A stretch of DNA of 59,416 bases, taken from a virus. The translations under genes were made by a program, and so were the position numbers. The notes under the pieces are model-generated. The model had not been told where the DNA came from, did no database searches, and saw only the letters and a list, made by a program, of their open reading frames with translations. Below, in pieces: positions 51,120 through 58,680 of the stretch. Every line of letters starts with the position of its first letter. The stretch's first letter is position 1. The stretch covers positions 1 to 59,416 of IMG/VR virus record IMGVR_UViG_3300036790_000129. One strand, given 5' to 3'.

Positions 51120-51739
51120 GCCAGCGTCCCCGGTGTGCCCACCTGCGGCTCCCCGCTATTCACATCCTGCGTCAGCGTGTCACTCGCTGCGCTCGCACCT
51201 GCGCCCGGTTGCGGCGCTGGACTGGCCGCCTTGAACCCCGGCTCCTCGTCCTGACCCGGCACCAGCCACCGCGTGCGCTCGTTCGCCTCGAAGTACGCAT
51301 CCGCCTGCGCGTAGTTCGCGAACTCGTGGATCATCGACTCGGCCTCGTTGCGGATGAACCACACCACTTTCGCGCCATCGGTCCACGACAGGCTCGCTTG
51401 TGTCGCTACGATCCCTAGTGTCGCTGCCGATTCCGGCTCCCCGTGACCTGAAATACTGGACTCCTCTTCCACTGGAGTTTGCAAAATATTTTTTTCCGGG
51501 GATGACAAAGGCGCGGGGGGATGACCACCAAAAACTTCGCCTAAAGTGCCGGTCTCAGATCCGGACTCGTTGTTTGCCAGCCCCTTTGGCCTCAATTCCA
51601 CAGGAAACGTTGCATCGACTTGCGGCAACGGATCACCGCCGAAATGAGTTTGTGTGTCGCCGAGTTGAGGCAAACGCTTTGCATCAACTGGCATGTTGTC
51701 AGGGATATGGATCGTGGTGTCGTTAGGTGTCGTGGTCAT
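51116..51739 (-). CDS. Hypothetical protein
   Basis: A 207-residue, acidic, Pro/Ser-rich protein with a small folded segment (about residues 120-165: WTDGAKVVWFIRNEAESMIHE, then AQADAYFEANERTRWLV). The rest is disordered. Unrecognised. It is joined to the membrane protein gene by an ATGA overlap. Confidence 0.55.
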   Translation of the reverse strand: MTTTPNDTTIHIPDNMPVDAKRLPQLGDTQTHFGGDPLPQVDATFPVELRPKGLANNESGSETGTLGEVFGGHPPAPLSSPEKNILQTPVEEESSISGHGEPESAATLGIVATQASLSWTDGAKVVWFIRNEAESMIHEFANYAQADAYFEANERTRWLVPGQDEEPGFKAASPAPQPGAGASAASDTLTQDVNSGEPQVGTPGTLA

Positions 51740-51742
51740 GGG

Positions 51743-52057
51743 TTACAACTCCAGTAGTGATTCGAGGTTGACTTTCGGGTTCACCGGCGCAGCTTCCGCC
51801 CGGTGATGAAACGCACGCATCGGTGGCTGGTCGCCAAACACCTGTCGCCACGCATAGTAGTAGACATAGGCCATCGACCGGGTGCAGCCGAAGCGCGCCT
51901 GCAGTTCGCCAGCTTTGAAGGTGCCACCGCGTAGGAGAGCCCAACGGGTGACCTTCATCATCTTGACCATGGAGCTGTCGCCCGGGTGGAACTGGGTGAC
52001 TTCGTCGCCAACGGGTCGCTGCTGCCGCTTGGTCGATTTGTTAAGTTTCTTCTTCAC
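51743..52057 (-). CDS. Small HTH DNA-binding protein
   Basis: A 104-residue protein with a Lys-rich N terminus and a helix-turn-helix (AGELQARFGCTRSMAYVYYYA, about residues 49-69). The same motif type occurs in the 52302 gene (DIRTRFGCSRATAYRWLML), so they are likely related. A transcription regulator is plausible. It lies in a cluster of four short genes at the head of the leftward arm. Confidence 0.65.
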   Translation of the reverse strand: MKKKLNKSTKRQQRPVGDEVTQFHPGDSSMVKMMKVTRWALLRGGTFKAGELQARFGCTRSMAYVYYYAWRQVFGDQPPMRAFHHRAEAAPVNPKVNLESLLEL

Positions 52058-52063
52058 GTTTCG

Positions 52064-52324
52064 TTAACTCCATGACGCCAAATTCTCTTCGATTCTGTGG
52101 CACTCAGTCCGTGAAACTCTCCAGATTTCGCGCAGGCGGCTGTACTTATTCAGCATGTTCAGTACAGTAACTCGGGCCTCTCCACGCAGCGCCTTGCGTC
52201 CCTCCAGCGTCTCCACGCACAGTTCCAGCCACAGCCGAACCACCCAAGACTTATATGTTTCCCCTATAACTGGACGCCAAACTTCCCCATCCGGACACTC
52301 CTTACTTATATGCGCGCTGGCCAC
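52064..52324 (-). CDS. Small helical protein with strong ribosome site
   Basis: An 86-residue protein. GTG 52324 has a near-perfect AGGAGG 6 bases upstream, within the end of the upstream HTH gene. Residues are charged and helical (VVRLWLELCVETLEGRKALR). It lies between two HTH genes and may be a regulator partner. A longer frame to 52477 is rejected because it overlaps the HTH gene. Confidence 0.58.
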   Translation of the reverse strand: MASAHISKECPDGEVWRPVIGETYKSWVVRLWLELCVETLEGRKALRGEARVTVLNMLNKYSRLREIWRVSRTECHRIEENLASWS

Positions 52325-52499
52325 AAAAAACCTCCTGCTGCGTCTGGTGTGTCCGGTACAGCATGAGCCAGCGGTAGGCCGTGGCACGCGAGCAACCGAA
52401 CCGGGTGCGTATGTCGTCAGCGGTAGGCATGTGCCGCCGTGACTCGAACCACGCCAGCAGGTCACCCAGATCCACACTACGGGGAATGACTGTACTCAT
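52302..52499 (-). CDS. Small HTH DNA-binding protein
   Basis: A 65-residue protein with a compact helix-turn-helix (TADDIRTRFGCSRATAYRWL, residues about 26-45). It is related in pattern to the 51743 product. ATGA overlap at 52499 with the gene upstream. It could regulate the late operon or the divergent early promoter. Confidence 0.65.
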   Translation of the reverse strand: MSTVIPRSVDLGDLLAWFESRRHMPTADDIRTRFGCSRATAYRWLMLYRTHQTQQEVFCGQRAYK

Positions 52500-52735
52500 T
52501 CCATCACCTTGTGCAGATTATGGAAGACAGCCAGCATCGCCAGTCGCTCCATGGCTCGCGGCTTGCGCTTTACCATGACTGCCGCACGAGTACGGCTTAC
52601 ATCGAACAAATGACATAACTCAGGTGCACTCACCTGTGCCTTGATCATAAATACCCGCCATTCCTCGTGCATGACCACGTGAAATCCGGCATGTTTGCCA
52701 CAAAACACGGACTTATGACCTATTTTTATGCTCAT
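52496..52735 (-). CDS. Small HTH-like protein
   Basis: A 79-residue basic protein from ATG 52735. The central part VSAPELCHLFDVSRTRAAVMV (about residues 39-59) is HTH-like. The longer frame to 52918 is rejected because the extension is Arg/Cys-rich and shadow-like. Of unknown target. ATGA overlap downstream. Confidence 0.55.
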   Translation of the reverse strand: MSIKIGHKSVFCGKHAGFHVVMHEEWRVFMIKAQVSAPELCHLFDVSRTRAAVMVKRKPRAMERLAMLAVFHNLHKVME

Positions 52736-52751
52736 TCGTTGTCCATGCAAC

Positions 52752-52973
52752 CTATGCAATAACCACTGGGAGGGTAAAAAGCGCCAGCCAAAGCCCGTCC
52801 TCCCTCGCGGATATGCTGCCCAAATCGACCCCAAGTGACATGTGTTGAATGGCGATGTGACTGGGGTTGAGCGGCAACGCATGGCGGTTGAGCGGTGCTG
52901 CAGCCTGCAAAGCATCATCGCCTGACAAGGGCAGGCTCAACACATGCTGGATAGATGGAGTGTGGAGGGTCAT
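52752..52973 (-). CDS. Uncertain small protein
   Basis: A 73-residue frame of ordinary composition (MTLHTPSIQHVLSLPLSGDD). No good ribosome site precedes it. It fills the gap between 52735 and 53031, in which nothing else is seen. Function unknown. Confidence 0.4.
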   Translation of the reverse strand: MTLHTPSIQHVLSLPLSGDDALQAAAPLNRHALPLNPSHIAIQHMSLGVDLGSISAREDGLWLALFTLPVVIA

Positions 52974-53030
52974 GGGATAGAGGCGCCCGAGGTCAGCGCG
53001 GACGCAACCACGAAAACGTGCAGGTTGGCC

Positions 53031-53294
53031 TCATCGGATCGTCCTCCACCAGCGTTTTGACCATGTTGGCCAGACCATCGGCCGTTCGACGCCGTACAAG
53101 GCGATGCCGCAGACCAGCGCCCAACCAAGGAAGGGCAAGATCCATGCAATCCCGCCTACGATCGGCAAGACTAGTAACACCGAGCCAATGACGCGACGCT
53201 GGCGATACAGCCATGTGAGAGCGCGCCCGTGATGAACAGCGTAACGGCGCACGTCCTCGCGATGCCAACGTGCACAGGGTGTGACGTGGATCAT
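53031..53294 (-). CDS. Small membrane protein
   Basis: An 87-residue protein with a basic N terminus and two membrane segments (about 36-52 and 54-68: VIGSVLLVLPIVGGIAWIL and FLGWALVCGIALYG), then a Trp/Arg-rich end. ATGA overlap with the upstream gene. Of unknown function, perhaps a superinfection or entry-related protein. A different frame across the same DNA (52993-53343) has Arg-rich shadow composition. Confidence 0.6.
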   Translation of the reverse strand: MIHVTPCARWHREDVRRYAVHHGRALTWLYRQRRVIGSVLLVLPIVGGIAWILPFLGWALVCGIALYGVERPMVWPTWSKRWWRTIR

Positions 53295-53587
53295 GCGTCA
53301 TTGGCCGCTTTCGGGCTGGCCGGAACCTGTGGCGCCGCTTCACGCGCCATGGCCTGTCCGATCAATGCCACCGCCTCCTCGCGGCCCATGAGCGCGCCGG
53401 ACGGATGCCGCCACTCAATACTGACCCCGAGAGCTTCAAGAGTGTCGTAATTCAGGTATTTCTGCCAGACAAAACCGGTAGCCGGGACTATAAATCCATC
53501 GCCATCCGTGTGCACCGGCAACGCCATTTTCGCCGGCAAGTCGATCGTGACCGGAGCCTTGATCGAGGGAGTGCCTTTGACTTCCAT
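53291..53587 (-). CDS. Hypothetical protein
   Basis: A 98-residue protein: MEVKGTPSIKAPVTIDLPA, a beta-rich middle, and an Ala-rich helical end (EEAVALIGQAMAREAAP). Joined to the membrane protein gene by ATGA. Unrecognised. Confidence 0.55.
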   Translation of the reverse strand: MEVKGTPSIKAPVTIDLPAKMALPVHTDGDGFIVPATGFVWQKYLNYDTLEALGVSIEWRHPSGALMGREEAVALIGQAMAREAAPQVPASPKAANDA

Positions 53588-53634
53588 GAATCACCTTGCG
53601 TGTGTGTTGAGTCAGGATGGATCATGGACGTGGC

Positions 53635-54093
53635 TCAACGCCGAGACATGACCGATGTGCTGGTTTTGTTAAGGATGGATGAATCAAGGCTCGCGGGAGC
53701 TTCATAGTGAACCCAGTTCGGACGGATCAGCCGCCCGGTGGCGTACGCCGTGAGCATCGACATCGCGGCATCAAGGTTGTCTGTCCAGCCGGTGGCATAG
53801 CCCTGACCATCCATGTCGGCCAGAAACTGGATCTGGCTTGTGCTCGGTTTCTTGCCGTGCGCCTTGAGCTCCAGCCAGTAACCATGCCATCCCGCCACGG
53901 CCATCGGAATAAACACGTCCGATACACCCGGCGTCATGCCTTCGATCTTGAGCTGCGCACCACGACGCGGTGACCGCTTGCCTTCATTCGGACAGTGAAT
54001 CGCGAAGCGCCGGCCATCACGCTGCGCACGACACCACGCGATCAGCGTGGCCTGCATCTGCGATTCAGTGGCCTGCAGCGGGGTGCGATTCAC
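53635..54093 (-). CDS. VRR-NUC nuclease
   Basis: A 152-residue nuclease of the VRR-NUC branch of the PD-(D/E)xK superfamily. QATLIAWCRAQRDGRRFAIH and PNEGKR precede PGVSDVFIP (catalytic D) and YWLELKA (E and K), followed by SQIQFLADMDGQGYATG. Stand-alone phage VRR-NUC proteins process branched DNA, so it may trim replication or recombination intermediates before packaging. It is the second gene of the leftward arm and overlaps the first by ATGA. Confidence 0.9.
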   Translation of the reverse strand: MNRTPLQATESQMQATLIAWCRAQRDGRRFAIHCPNEGKRSPRRGAQLKIEGMTPGVSDVFIPMAVAGWHGYWLELKAHGKKPSTSQIQFLADMDGQGYATGWTDNLDAAMSMLTAYATGRLIRPNWVHYEAPASLDSSILNKTSTSVMSRR

Positions 54094-54308
54094 CGGGTGC
54101 GCTGCCGCTTGCGCGTGCCACCCGTGGGCTGGGTCGGGCTGGGTGTCATGGGCATACCCATGCCATCACTGACTTTGACGCGTACCGGTGGCGGCAAGCC
54201 GTGGATGTGTTTTTGCAAAGGCTGCAATCGCGGGGGGATATCACGCAACTTGGCGGGTTTGCCTTCCGTGCCACTGACCGCCGGAGCATTGTTCTTGACC
54301 TTCGCCAT
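54090..54308 (-). CDS. Small basic protein, first gene of the leftward arm
   Basis: A 72-residue basic protein (KLRDIPPRLQPLQKHIHGLP, and RKRQRTR at the end). AGGA lies 7 bases before ATG 54308; ATG 54311 is one codon further out. It is the first gene after the divergent promoter region. No family was recognised. Confidence 0.55.
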   Translation of the reverse strand: MAKVKNNAPAVSGTEGKPAKLRDIPPRLQPLQKHIHGLPPPVRVKVSDGMGMPMTPSPTQPTGGTRKRQRTR

Positions 54309-54639
54309 CATCGTATCCTGTTGATTTGATTAACGATTATTGCTGGCTTTCATGAGGTTACAGCATATCACAAATCTGCCATGGCAAGACGTTTGTTTGC
54401 TGAACACCAGTTAACTGGCAAAGAGAATGGCGGTCTGGTGCGGTTTGTAGGGCTTGTTTGTACTGTAGAACATGATCTACAATCGCATCTGTCGAACGCG
54501 AAACGCGCCGACTTGCACAGGCACTTGGATCGCCGCTGCAGTCGGATGACACCGATCTTTGACAATCCGGATTGAAAGGTTTTCAAGCGATGTCCATGCA
54601 CGCGCGTGGGCATCACTGGACAACCACGAGGAGAGCGAC
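54309..54639. promoter_or_regulatory. Divergent intergenic region between the two arms
   Basis: 331 bases separating leftward and rightward operons. Going right, a candidate promoter lies at 54454-54483 (own entry). Going left, TGA-TATGCT (54362-54370 on the minus strand) could be an extended -10 about 55 bases before ATG 54308, but has no good -35. A frame at 54381-54575 (64 residues) lacks a ribosome site and I do not call it. The rest is a long leader for the DUF932 message. Confidence 0.55.
54454..54483 (+). promoter_or_regulatory. Rightward early promoter with near-perfect 18-base palindrome
   Basis: TTGTTT (54454-54459), 18-base spacer, TACAAT (54478-54483, five of six matches to TATAAT). 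TGTAGAACATGATCTACA at 54464-54481 fills the spacer and enters the -10; 16 of 18 bases are symmetric. It has the same TGTAG-N8-CTACA layout as the site before SSB. Good candidate for an operator controlling the early arm. Confidence 0.6.
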
Positions 54640-55620
54640 ATGGCTGCATTGATTGACGAAACCACCGGCAAAGCGGCAATCGCCTATTCCGGCGAAAAGC
54701 CGTGGCACGGTCTGGGTGCTGAAATGACAGCGGGACAGACTCTTGAGCAATGGCGCGAAGCGGCCGGGCTGGCATGGGATGCGATGGAGGCACCGGTCAA
54801 GTTCAACGCGGGACAGACCGATGGCTTGTTCACGTTCAACGACAAGAAAGTGATCTATCGCAGTGACACACTGGTCGGTCTGGGTGTAGTCGGATCGCGC
54901 TATCAGGTAGTCCAGCCGGCACAAGTGGTCAATTTCTATGACGAATTGTGTGACCGCTACGGCTACGCCATGGAAACTATGGGTTCGCTCAAGGAGGGGC
55001 GTGTGATCTGGGCGCTTGCCAAAACTGGCGTGGGTCACAAGATCCAAGGCATCGACGAATTGCAGGCGTACATGCTGCTGACCACCTCGTTCGACGGCTC
55101 CAGCTCAACACAAGCCAAGTTCACGGATGTACGCGTGGTCTGCAACAACACGCTGTCGATGGCTATGCTCAATAGCGGTACGAAGTCTGTCAGCGTGCGC
55201 CATAACACGGCGTTCGACGCGGCCAGTGTCAAGACCAATCTAGGGGTGGGTGAAATCTGGCAGGCACACATGGGCAAGCTGGAAAAACTGGCTCAGACGC
55301 AGATTGATCCGCGCGAACAGGTCGATTTCCTGCTGAAGGTTTACCACGACATTACCAGCAAGTCGATCGAGGCCGCCAAGCCCAACGTGGAACGCACCAT
55401 GCGCCGTCTGAGCGGGATTCTGACGCAGGCGCCCGGTGCCACCATGCTGACGGCTTTCGGCACGCTGTACGGGCTGGTGAACGCGGTCACCTATGACGTG
55501 GATCACTCGCCGCGAGCTCACAGCGACGAGGGCCGGATGGCAAGCGCATGGATGGGCGCTGGCGATAACCTCAAATCCAAGGCGCTGGAACTGGCCGTGG
55601 ATATGGCCACAACGGCTTGA
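54640..55620 (+). CDS. DUF932-family phage/plasmid protein
   Basis: A 326-residue protein of the DUF932 family (phage/plasmid-like protein). KPWHGLGAEMTAGQTLEQWREAAGLAWDA at the start (KPWHGLG motif), KVIYRSDT, LGVVGSRYQVVQP, VCNNTLSMA and the C-terminal SAWMGAGDNLKSKALELA are typical. ATG 54640 with GAGGAGAG 4 bases upstream is preferred over an upstream in-frame ATG. The biochemical role of the family is unknown; it is frequently an early gene beside replication functions. It is first on the rightward transcript. Confidence 0.88.
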   Translation: MAALIDETTGKAAIAYSGEKPWHGLGAEMTAGQTLEQWREAAGLAWDAMEAPVKFNAGQTDGLFTFNDKKVIYRSDTLVGLGVVGSRYQVVQPAQVVNFYDELCDRYGYAMETMGSLKEGRVIWALAKTGVGHKIQGIDELQAYMLLTTSFDGSSSTQAKFTDVRVVCNNTLSMAMLNSGTKSVSVRHNTAFDAASVKTNLGVGEIWQAHMGKLEKLAQTQIDPREQVDFLLKVYHDITSKSIEAAKPNVERTMRRLSGILTQAPGATMLTAFGTLYGLVNAVTYDVDHSPRAHSDEGRMASAWMGAGDNLKSKALELAVDMATTA

Positions 55621-55627
55621 TTAAGCC

Positions 55628-55651
55628 CTGCCGCTTCGAGAGAGGCGGCAG
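55628..55651 (+). other. Hairpin after the DUF932 gene
   Basis: CTGCCGC (55628-55634) and GCGGCAG (55645-55651) form a perfect 7-base stem just after the stop. No T-run follows, so it is probably an mRNA stabiliser or weak attenuator. Confidence 0.35.
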
Positions 55652-55676
55652 CACTGAACCAAGCAAGGGGAGAATC

Positions 55677-55856
55677 GTGCGAAACAATCGTGATCCGTAT
55701 CCGTTCCACCGTCCCAAGCCGATCATCTGTCCTGTCCATGAAACACAACCACGGCGCCCGAGTCGCATCGGAGCGTGGTTGTGGGCGTTGGGACAGGCGA
55801 TCGTGCTGGCCGCTTCTACCATGGCATTTTACACCATCCTCAAGGAGGTCTTGTGA
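55677..55856 (+). CDS. Small membrane protein
   Basis: A 59-residue protein from GTG 55677, with AGGGGAG 6 bases upstream. A basic, Pro-rich first half (RNNRDPYPFHRPKPIICP) precedes one membrane helix (residues about 33-55, AWLWALGQAIVLAASTMAFYTIL). It ends in a GTGA overlap with the next gene. Unknown function. Confidence 0.6.
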   Translation: MRNNRDPYPFHRPKPIICPVHETQPRRPSRIGAWLWALGQAIVLAASTMAFYTILKEVL

Positions 55857-56209
55857 AGGCATACCTGATTGATCCCATCGGTCAGTCGATTACTGAAGTG
55901 CAAACCGATGGCCAGCTGGATTCCATACTGGAGCTCACCCAGAGTCAGTTGATCGCCAGCCTGATCGTGGATGACTTCCACGTGCTATACGCGGCAGCCA
56001 TTGGTACGCCAGCGACAGCGGGAAAATTCAACCTGATCCTGTCATCAGTCTATTTTGGCCGTGCTGTCGAGGAAGTCCATGGCCGTGGCTTGCTGGTCAG
56101 GGTGAACAAGAATGGTGATCCCATGGATATACAGATCACGCCCGATGAAGCACGAGCAAAAGTTGCATTTCCTGAAACAAGCCCTACATTGGTATCTGTA
56201 GGTGCATGA
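55853..56209 (+). CDS. Hypothetical protein with very strong ribosome site
   Basis: A 118-residue protein from GTG 55853, with AAGGAGG 4 bases upstream. Opening KAYLIDPIGQSITEVQ, then FHVLYAAAIG and KFNLILSSVYFGRAVEEVHG, looks like a compact alpha/beta domain. No family was recognised. The strong ribosome site implies abundant early expression. Confidence 0.65.
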   Translation: MKAYLIDPIGQSITEVQTDGQLDSILELTQSQLIASLIVDDFHVLYAAAIGTPATAGKFNLILSSVYFGRAVEEVHGRGLLVRVNKNGDPMDIQITPDEARAKVAFPETSPTLVSVGA

Positions 56210-56252
56210 TCGTTGACAGGGTTGTAGGTTCTGTTTTAGAATAGAACCTACA
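56183..56252 (+). promoter_or_regulatory. Strong promoter with paired TGTAGG operators
   Basis: TTGACA (56213-56218, perfect -35), 18-base spacer, TAGAAT (56237-56242, five of six). TGTAGGTTCT (56223-56232) and AGAACCTACA (56243-56252) are perfect 10-base inverted arms flanking the -10. Just upstream, CCTACA (56183-56188) and TGTAGG (56197-56202) form an outward-facing pair with 8 bases between. Four copies of one hexamer around a consensus promoter indicate tight regulation. Confidence 0.72.
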
Positions 56253-56266
56253 TCCGTATCAACCCC

Positions 56267-56440
56267 ATGAGTAACCTTACCATGAGAAGCAAATTTGCAC
56301 GCTATCACGCGCCGGGTCAGGGCGTCGGCTACACGCCACCGATGGATCAGCGGATTTTCAACTGGCTGGTGCTGAATACGACCGCCATCATCATCCTGCT
56401 GGGCATCACAGGTTACACGCTATCCCGTATCGGCTTCTGA
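56267..56440 (+). CDS. Small single-pass membrane protein
   Basis: A 57-residue protein with starts at ATG 56267 or in-frame ATG 56282; neither has a clear ribosome site, and the message leader after the strong promoter is short. Hydrophilic N-terminal half, then a membrane helix near the C terminus (TTAIIILLGITGYTL). It is the first gene of this promoter. Unknown function. Confidence 0.55.
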   Translation: MSNLTMRSKFARYHAPGQGVGYTPPMDQRIFNWLVLNTTAIIILLGITGYTLSRIGF

Positions 56441-56442
56441 CC

Positions 56443-56859
56443 ATGAACGCCGACGACTTCAACCGGGCGCAGTCCAACTATGACAACCAATTGCCGCCAG
56501 AACCGGCCGCAGAACCTACTGAGGCACACTTCGATGAAGCATTCGATCAATTGGTCAATGATGACGAATTGATCGAGCAGTACATCGAAGAATGTGCACC
56601 GAATATCACGGCAATTTTCCAGCTATATCATCACAACGGCTTTCCGCGCATGAATCGTTCTGAAAAGGATGATGAGCTGCGTGATAGCTATGACACGATA
56701 TTTACCCATTTTCTGGATGGATATCGTGACTGGCTAGGTTCGCGACTGGCCGAGACGGCCGAGGCCATCATGGATCAAGAGATTCATGACGCCAAGGAAG
56801 ATGCAGCGGCTGAACTAGCTTATGAGATACATCGCAATTCACTCAATGGAGGATGGTGA
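56443..56859 (+). CDS. Acidic hypothetical protein
   Basis: A 138-residue acidic, helical protein (FDEAFDQLVNDDELIEQYIE, and EDAAAELAYEIHR). Starts 3 bases after the previous stop. Acidic early phage proteins are sometimes DNA mimics or host-enzyme inhibitors; nothing here proves that. Unrecognised. Confidence 0.6.
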   Translation: MNADDFNRAQSNYDNQLPPEPAAEPTEAHFDEAFDQLVNDDELIEQYIEECAPNITAIFQLYHHNGFPRMNRSEKDDELRDSYDTIFTHFLDGYRDWLGSRLAETAEAIMDQEIHDAKEDAAAELAYEIHRNSLNGGW

Positions 56860-56860
56860 T

Positions 56861-57139
56861 ATGGAGTACTGCATCAAGACAGGTGCCTACGTGCACTTGG
56901 TCGATTACGGCCTGTATGCGCCAGCTGATCTGTTTCAGGTCGGCGACAAGCGAGTGGTACGTTTCAATGGGAGTCTGCCTGATGCAGGTAGTTTCACCAC
57001 CGAACGAGCCACCAGTCACATCCTTTACCTCAACCGCAAGGAGAACTACTGGCGCAAAGACCTAGGCATTGCTGTCGTGGATCAATCTGATCTGGTGGCA
57101 GTGAAACAAACCCTTTCATCCCATGAGGAAATCGCATGA
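56861..57139 (+). CDS. Hypothetical protein
   Basis: A 92-residue protein. GGAGG lies 8 bases before ATG 56861, preferred over an in-frame ATG at 56846. Beta-rich (YCIKTGAYVHLVDYGLYAPA). Overlaps the next gene by ATGA. Unrecognised. Confidence 0.58.
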   Translation: MEYCIKTGAYVHLVDYGLYAPADLFQVGDKRVVRFNGSLPDAGSFTTERATSHILYLNRKENYWRKDLGIAVVDQSDLVAVKQTLSSHEEIA

Positions 57140-57792
57140 ATATGTTCCTGCATACCTTCCATCGCACACAAGTTTCCAAGGCCACCGATCTGGCGATTAC
57201 ACTCGCCGCCATGTTGCTGCTGGGCAAGATCCCCAAGACCGACAAGGACAGCATGGCTGGCGCTCGCGAAGCACTCGCCAATGAGTATGCACCATGGCTG
57301 ATGCCCTGCATCAACGAGTCCGAGGCATTGAAACTGGCACAAGCCAAGATCACCAAGGATTGCAAGGCATTGGAAGGTGAGCATCGTGAAGTGATATTAG
57401 GCATATTGCTATCGGGGCTTATGCTCGACCACGGCGGCATTCTCAATCTCAATAAATCGGCTGATAAGGCCACCAAAGATATGGAGACCATGAGTGGCCT
57501 GTGGGAACCCATGCTGCAAAAGATCGACGAGCTGATTGAGCCAAATGATCCAGAAATCCGCGAAGTGATCGAGTCGCTGATAAAGGCTGGCGAGCCGATC
57601 ACCACTGAATCCGTCGAGGCGGCGCTGAAGGACCTTCTGCCGGAAGGTTCCACAGCCAAGATAGGTGTCATCACCCTGTCGGTCGATGGCACGATCGAAG
57701 GTGATCTGGAAAATGCACCACAGGAAATCAAGGATTTGATTGCGAAACTGCAGACCAAGGTCAGTGAGCGCAAGCTGCATTCCGTCAACTAA
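57136..57792 (+). CDS. Hypothetical early protein
   Basis: A 218-residue helical, acidic protein starting in an ATGA overlap. N-terminal part has a moderately hydrophobic helix (ATDLAITLAAMLLLGKIPK); the C-terminal part has IGVITLSVDGTIEGDLENAP. No family was recognised. It is the last gene before an intrinsic terminator. Confidence 0.62.
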   Translation: MNMFLHTFHRTQVSKATDLAITLAAMLLLGKIPKTDKDSMAGAREALANEYAPWLMPCINESEALKLAQAKITKDCKALEGEHREVILGILLSGLMLDHGGILNLNKSADKATKDMETMSGLWEPMLQKIDELIEPNDPEIREVIESLIKAGEPITTESVEAALKDLLPEGSTAKIGVITLSVDGTIEGDLENAPQEIKDLIAKLQTKVSERKLHSVN

Positions 57793-57798
57793 GTCATC

Positions 57799-57829
57799 GC
57801 CCGGTCAGCTCACGCTGGCCGGGCTTTTT
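57799..57829 (+). terminator. Intrinsic terminator
   Basis: GCCCGGTCAGC (57799-57809), loop TCAC, GCTGGCCGGGC (57814-57824), then five Ts. One T-G mismatch interrupts the 11-base stem. It ends the operon started near 56213; the next gene starts at 57844. Confidence 0.85.
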
Positions 57830-57843
57830 CACGAGGACGTGTC

Positions 57844-58155
57844 ATGACGATTCTGAATTTCAACGGCGAACAGGCCACACAGATGGCTGTGTTTACCAAT
57901 CGGCTGCCCGACATCAACATGGGACATGGCTGGGTGACCGCTGGCAGTCAGGGAAGCGCCCGGCGTGCCCTGCAGCAAGGCACCGGTGCCACGGTACGAC
58001 TGCGCATCGGTGACCGGGTATGTCTGGAAGATATCCTCAAGCAGGCTATCCCGGTCGGCACCGTATTGACGGATCTGATTTCTAGCATCGACCCGACTAC
58101 CCTGTCCGCCGATCAACAGGCGGCCCTTACCATCTTCAAGGACATTACCGCATGA
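57844..58155 (+). CDS. Hypothetical protein
   Basis: A 103-residue protein. GAGGA lies 8 bases before the ATG, which follows the terminator by 14 bases. GATVRLRIGDRVCLEDILKQ and a C-terminal helix are visible. No family was recognised. No clear promoter of its own was found, so partial readthrough may supply it. Confidence 0.58.
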   Translation: MTILNFNGEQATQMAVFTNRLPDINMGHGWVTAGSQGSARRALQQGTGATVRLRIGDRVCLEDILKQAIPVGTVLTDLISSIDPTTLSADQQAALTIFKDITA

Positions 58156-58427
58156 AAAAGACCAAGGCGCCGATCAAGATCCCGCGCACCGAACAGTGGA
58201 AGATTAACGCGCTCGCCCGGCGCAAGCGCGCACTGGAGGGTGGTGGCCGTCTGTTGTTCACGCTGCTGGAAAAGGAGCATTCTGACAAGCTGGACGCTGT
58301 GATCGAGCTGCGCAGCAAGGCCAATCCCAGCATCAACATGACTTCATGGGTCCGGCTAATGATCGAAGCTGACCTCAAGCTGCTACAGCGGCGACGTGAC
58401 ACGACAACGGGCGCCCGTTCCAAGTGA
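58152..58427 (+). CDS. Small basic hypothetical protein
   Basis: A 91-residue basic protein in an ATGA overlap with the previous gene. Basic N terminus (KKTKAPIKIPRTEQWKINAL), then helices (LLEKEHSDKLDAVIELRSKA) that recall small ribbon-helix-helix or plasmid regulators; not certain. Its last 53 bases are antisense to the gene 58375-58635. Confidence 0.55.
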   Translation: MKKTKAPIKIPRTEQWKINALARRKRALEGGGRLLFTLLEKEHSDKLDAVIELRSKANPSINMTSWVRLMIEADLKLLQRRRDTTTGARSK

Positions 58428-58635
58428 CTTTCGCGGCCGTATAGCGGCCCGCAGACATGGCGCGTACCACATGATCGATCGTCGTGTAGTCACTCTCGCT
58501 CAAGGCGATCGTGGCAGACACGGCGCGTCCTTCACGCGCCATCGCCTGTGCCACTTGATCGACACGACGCAGATAAGCTGCCAATGTGACCGGCAACGGA
58601 TAATGCTGCAGATTGTCGCTTGCGTGCATATTCAT
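58375..58635 (-). CDS. Small antisense-oriented protein
   Basis: An 86-residue frame on the minus strand. GGAG lies 8 bases before its ATG at 58635, and the sequence is protein-like (LAAYLRRVDQVAQAMAREGR). It is the only leftward gene within the rightward arm; its 3' end overlaps the end of 58152-58427. It diverges from the HTH gene at 58681, with 45 bases between. A regulator pair is conceivable; unrecognised. Confidence 0.5.
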   Translation of the reverse strand: MNMHASDNLQHYPLPVTLAAYLRRVDQVAQAMAREGRAVSATIALSESDYTTIDHVVRAMSAGRYTAAKVTWNGRPLSCHVAAVAA

Positions 58636-58680
58636 AACCTGTACTCCATCAAGGAGTCGGGTGCACTATACCTACAAAAG

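Noticed and set aside
52993-53343. 116-residue minus-strand Arg-rich frame
   Set aside because: Overlaps the membrane protein gene 53031-53294, which has an ATGA-coupled start and clear membrane segments.
54381-54575. 64-residue plus-strand frame in the divergent region
   Set aside because: No ribosome site; it contains the promoter and operator for the rightward arm.
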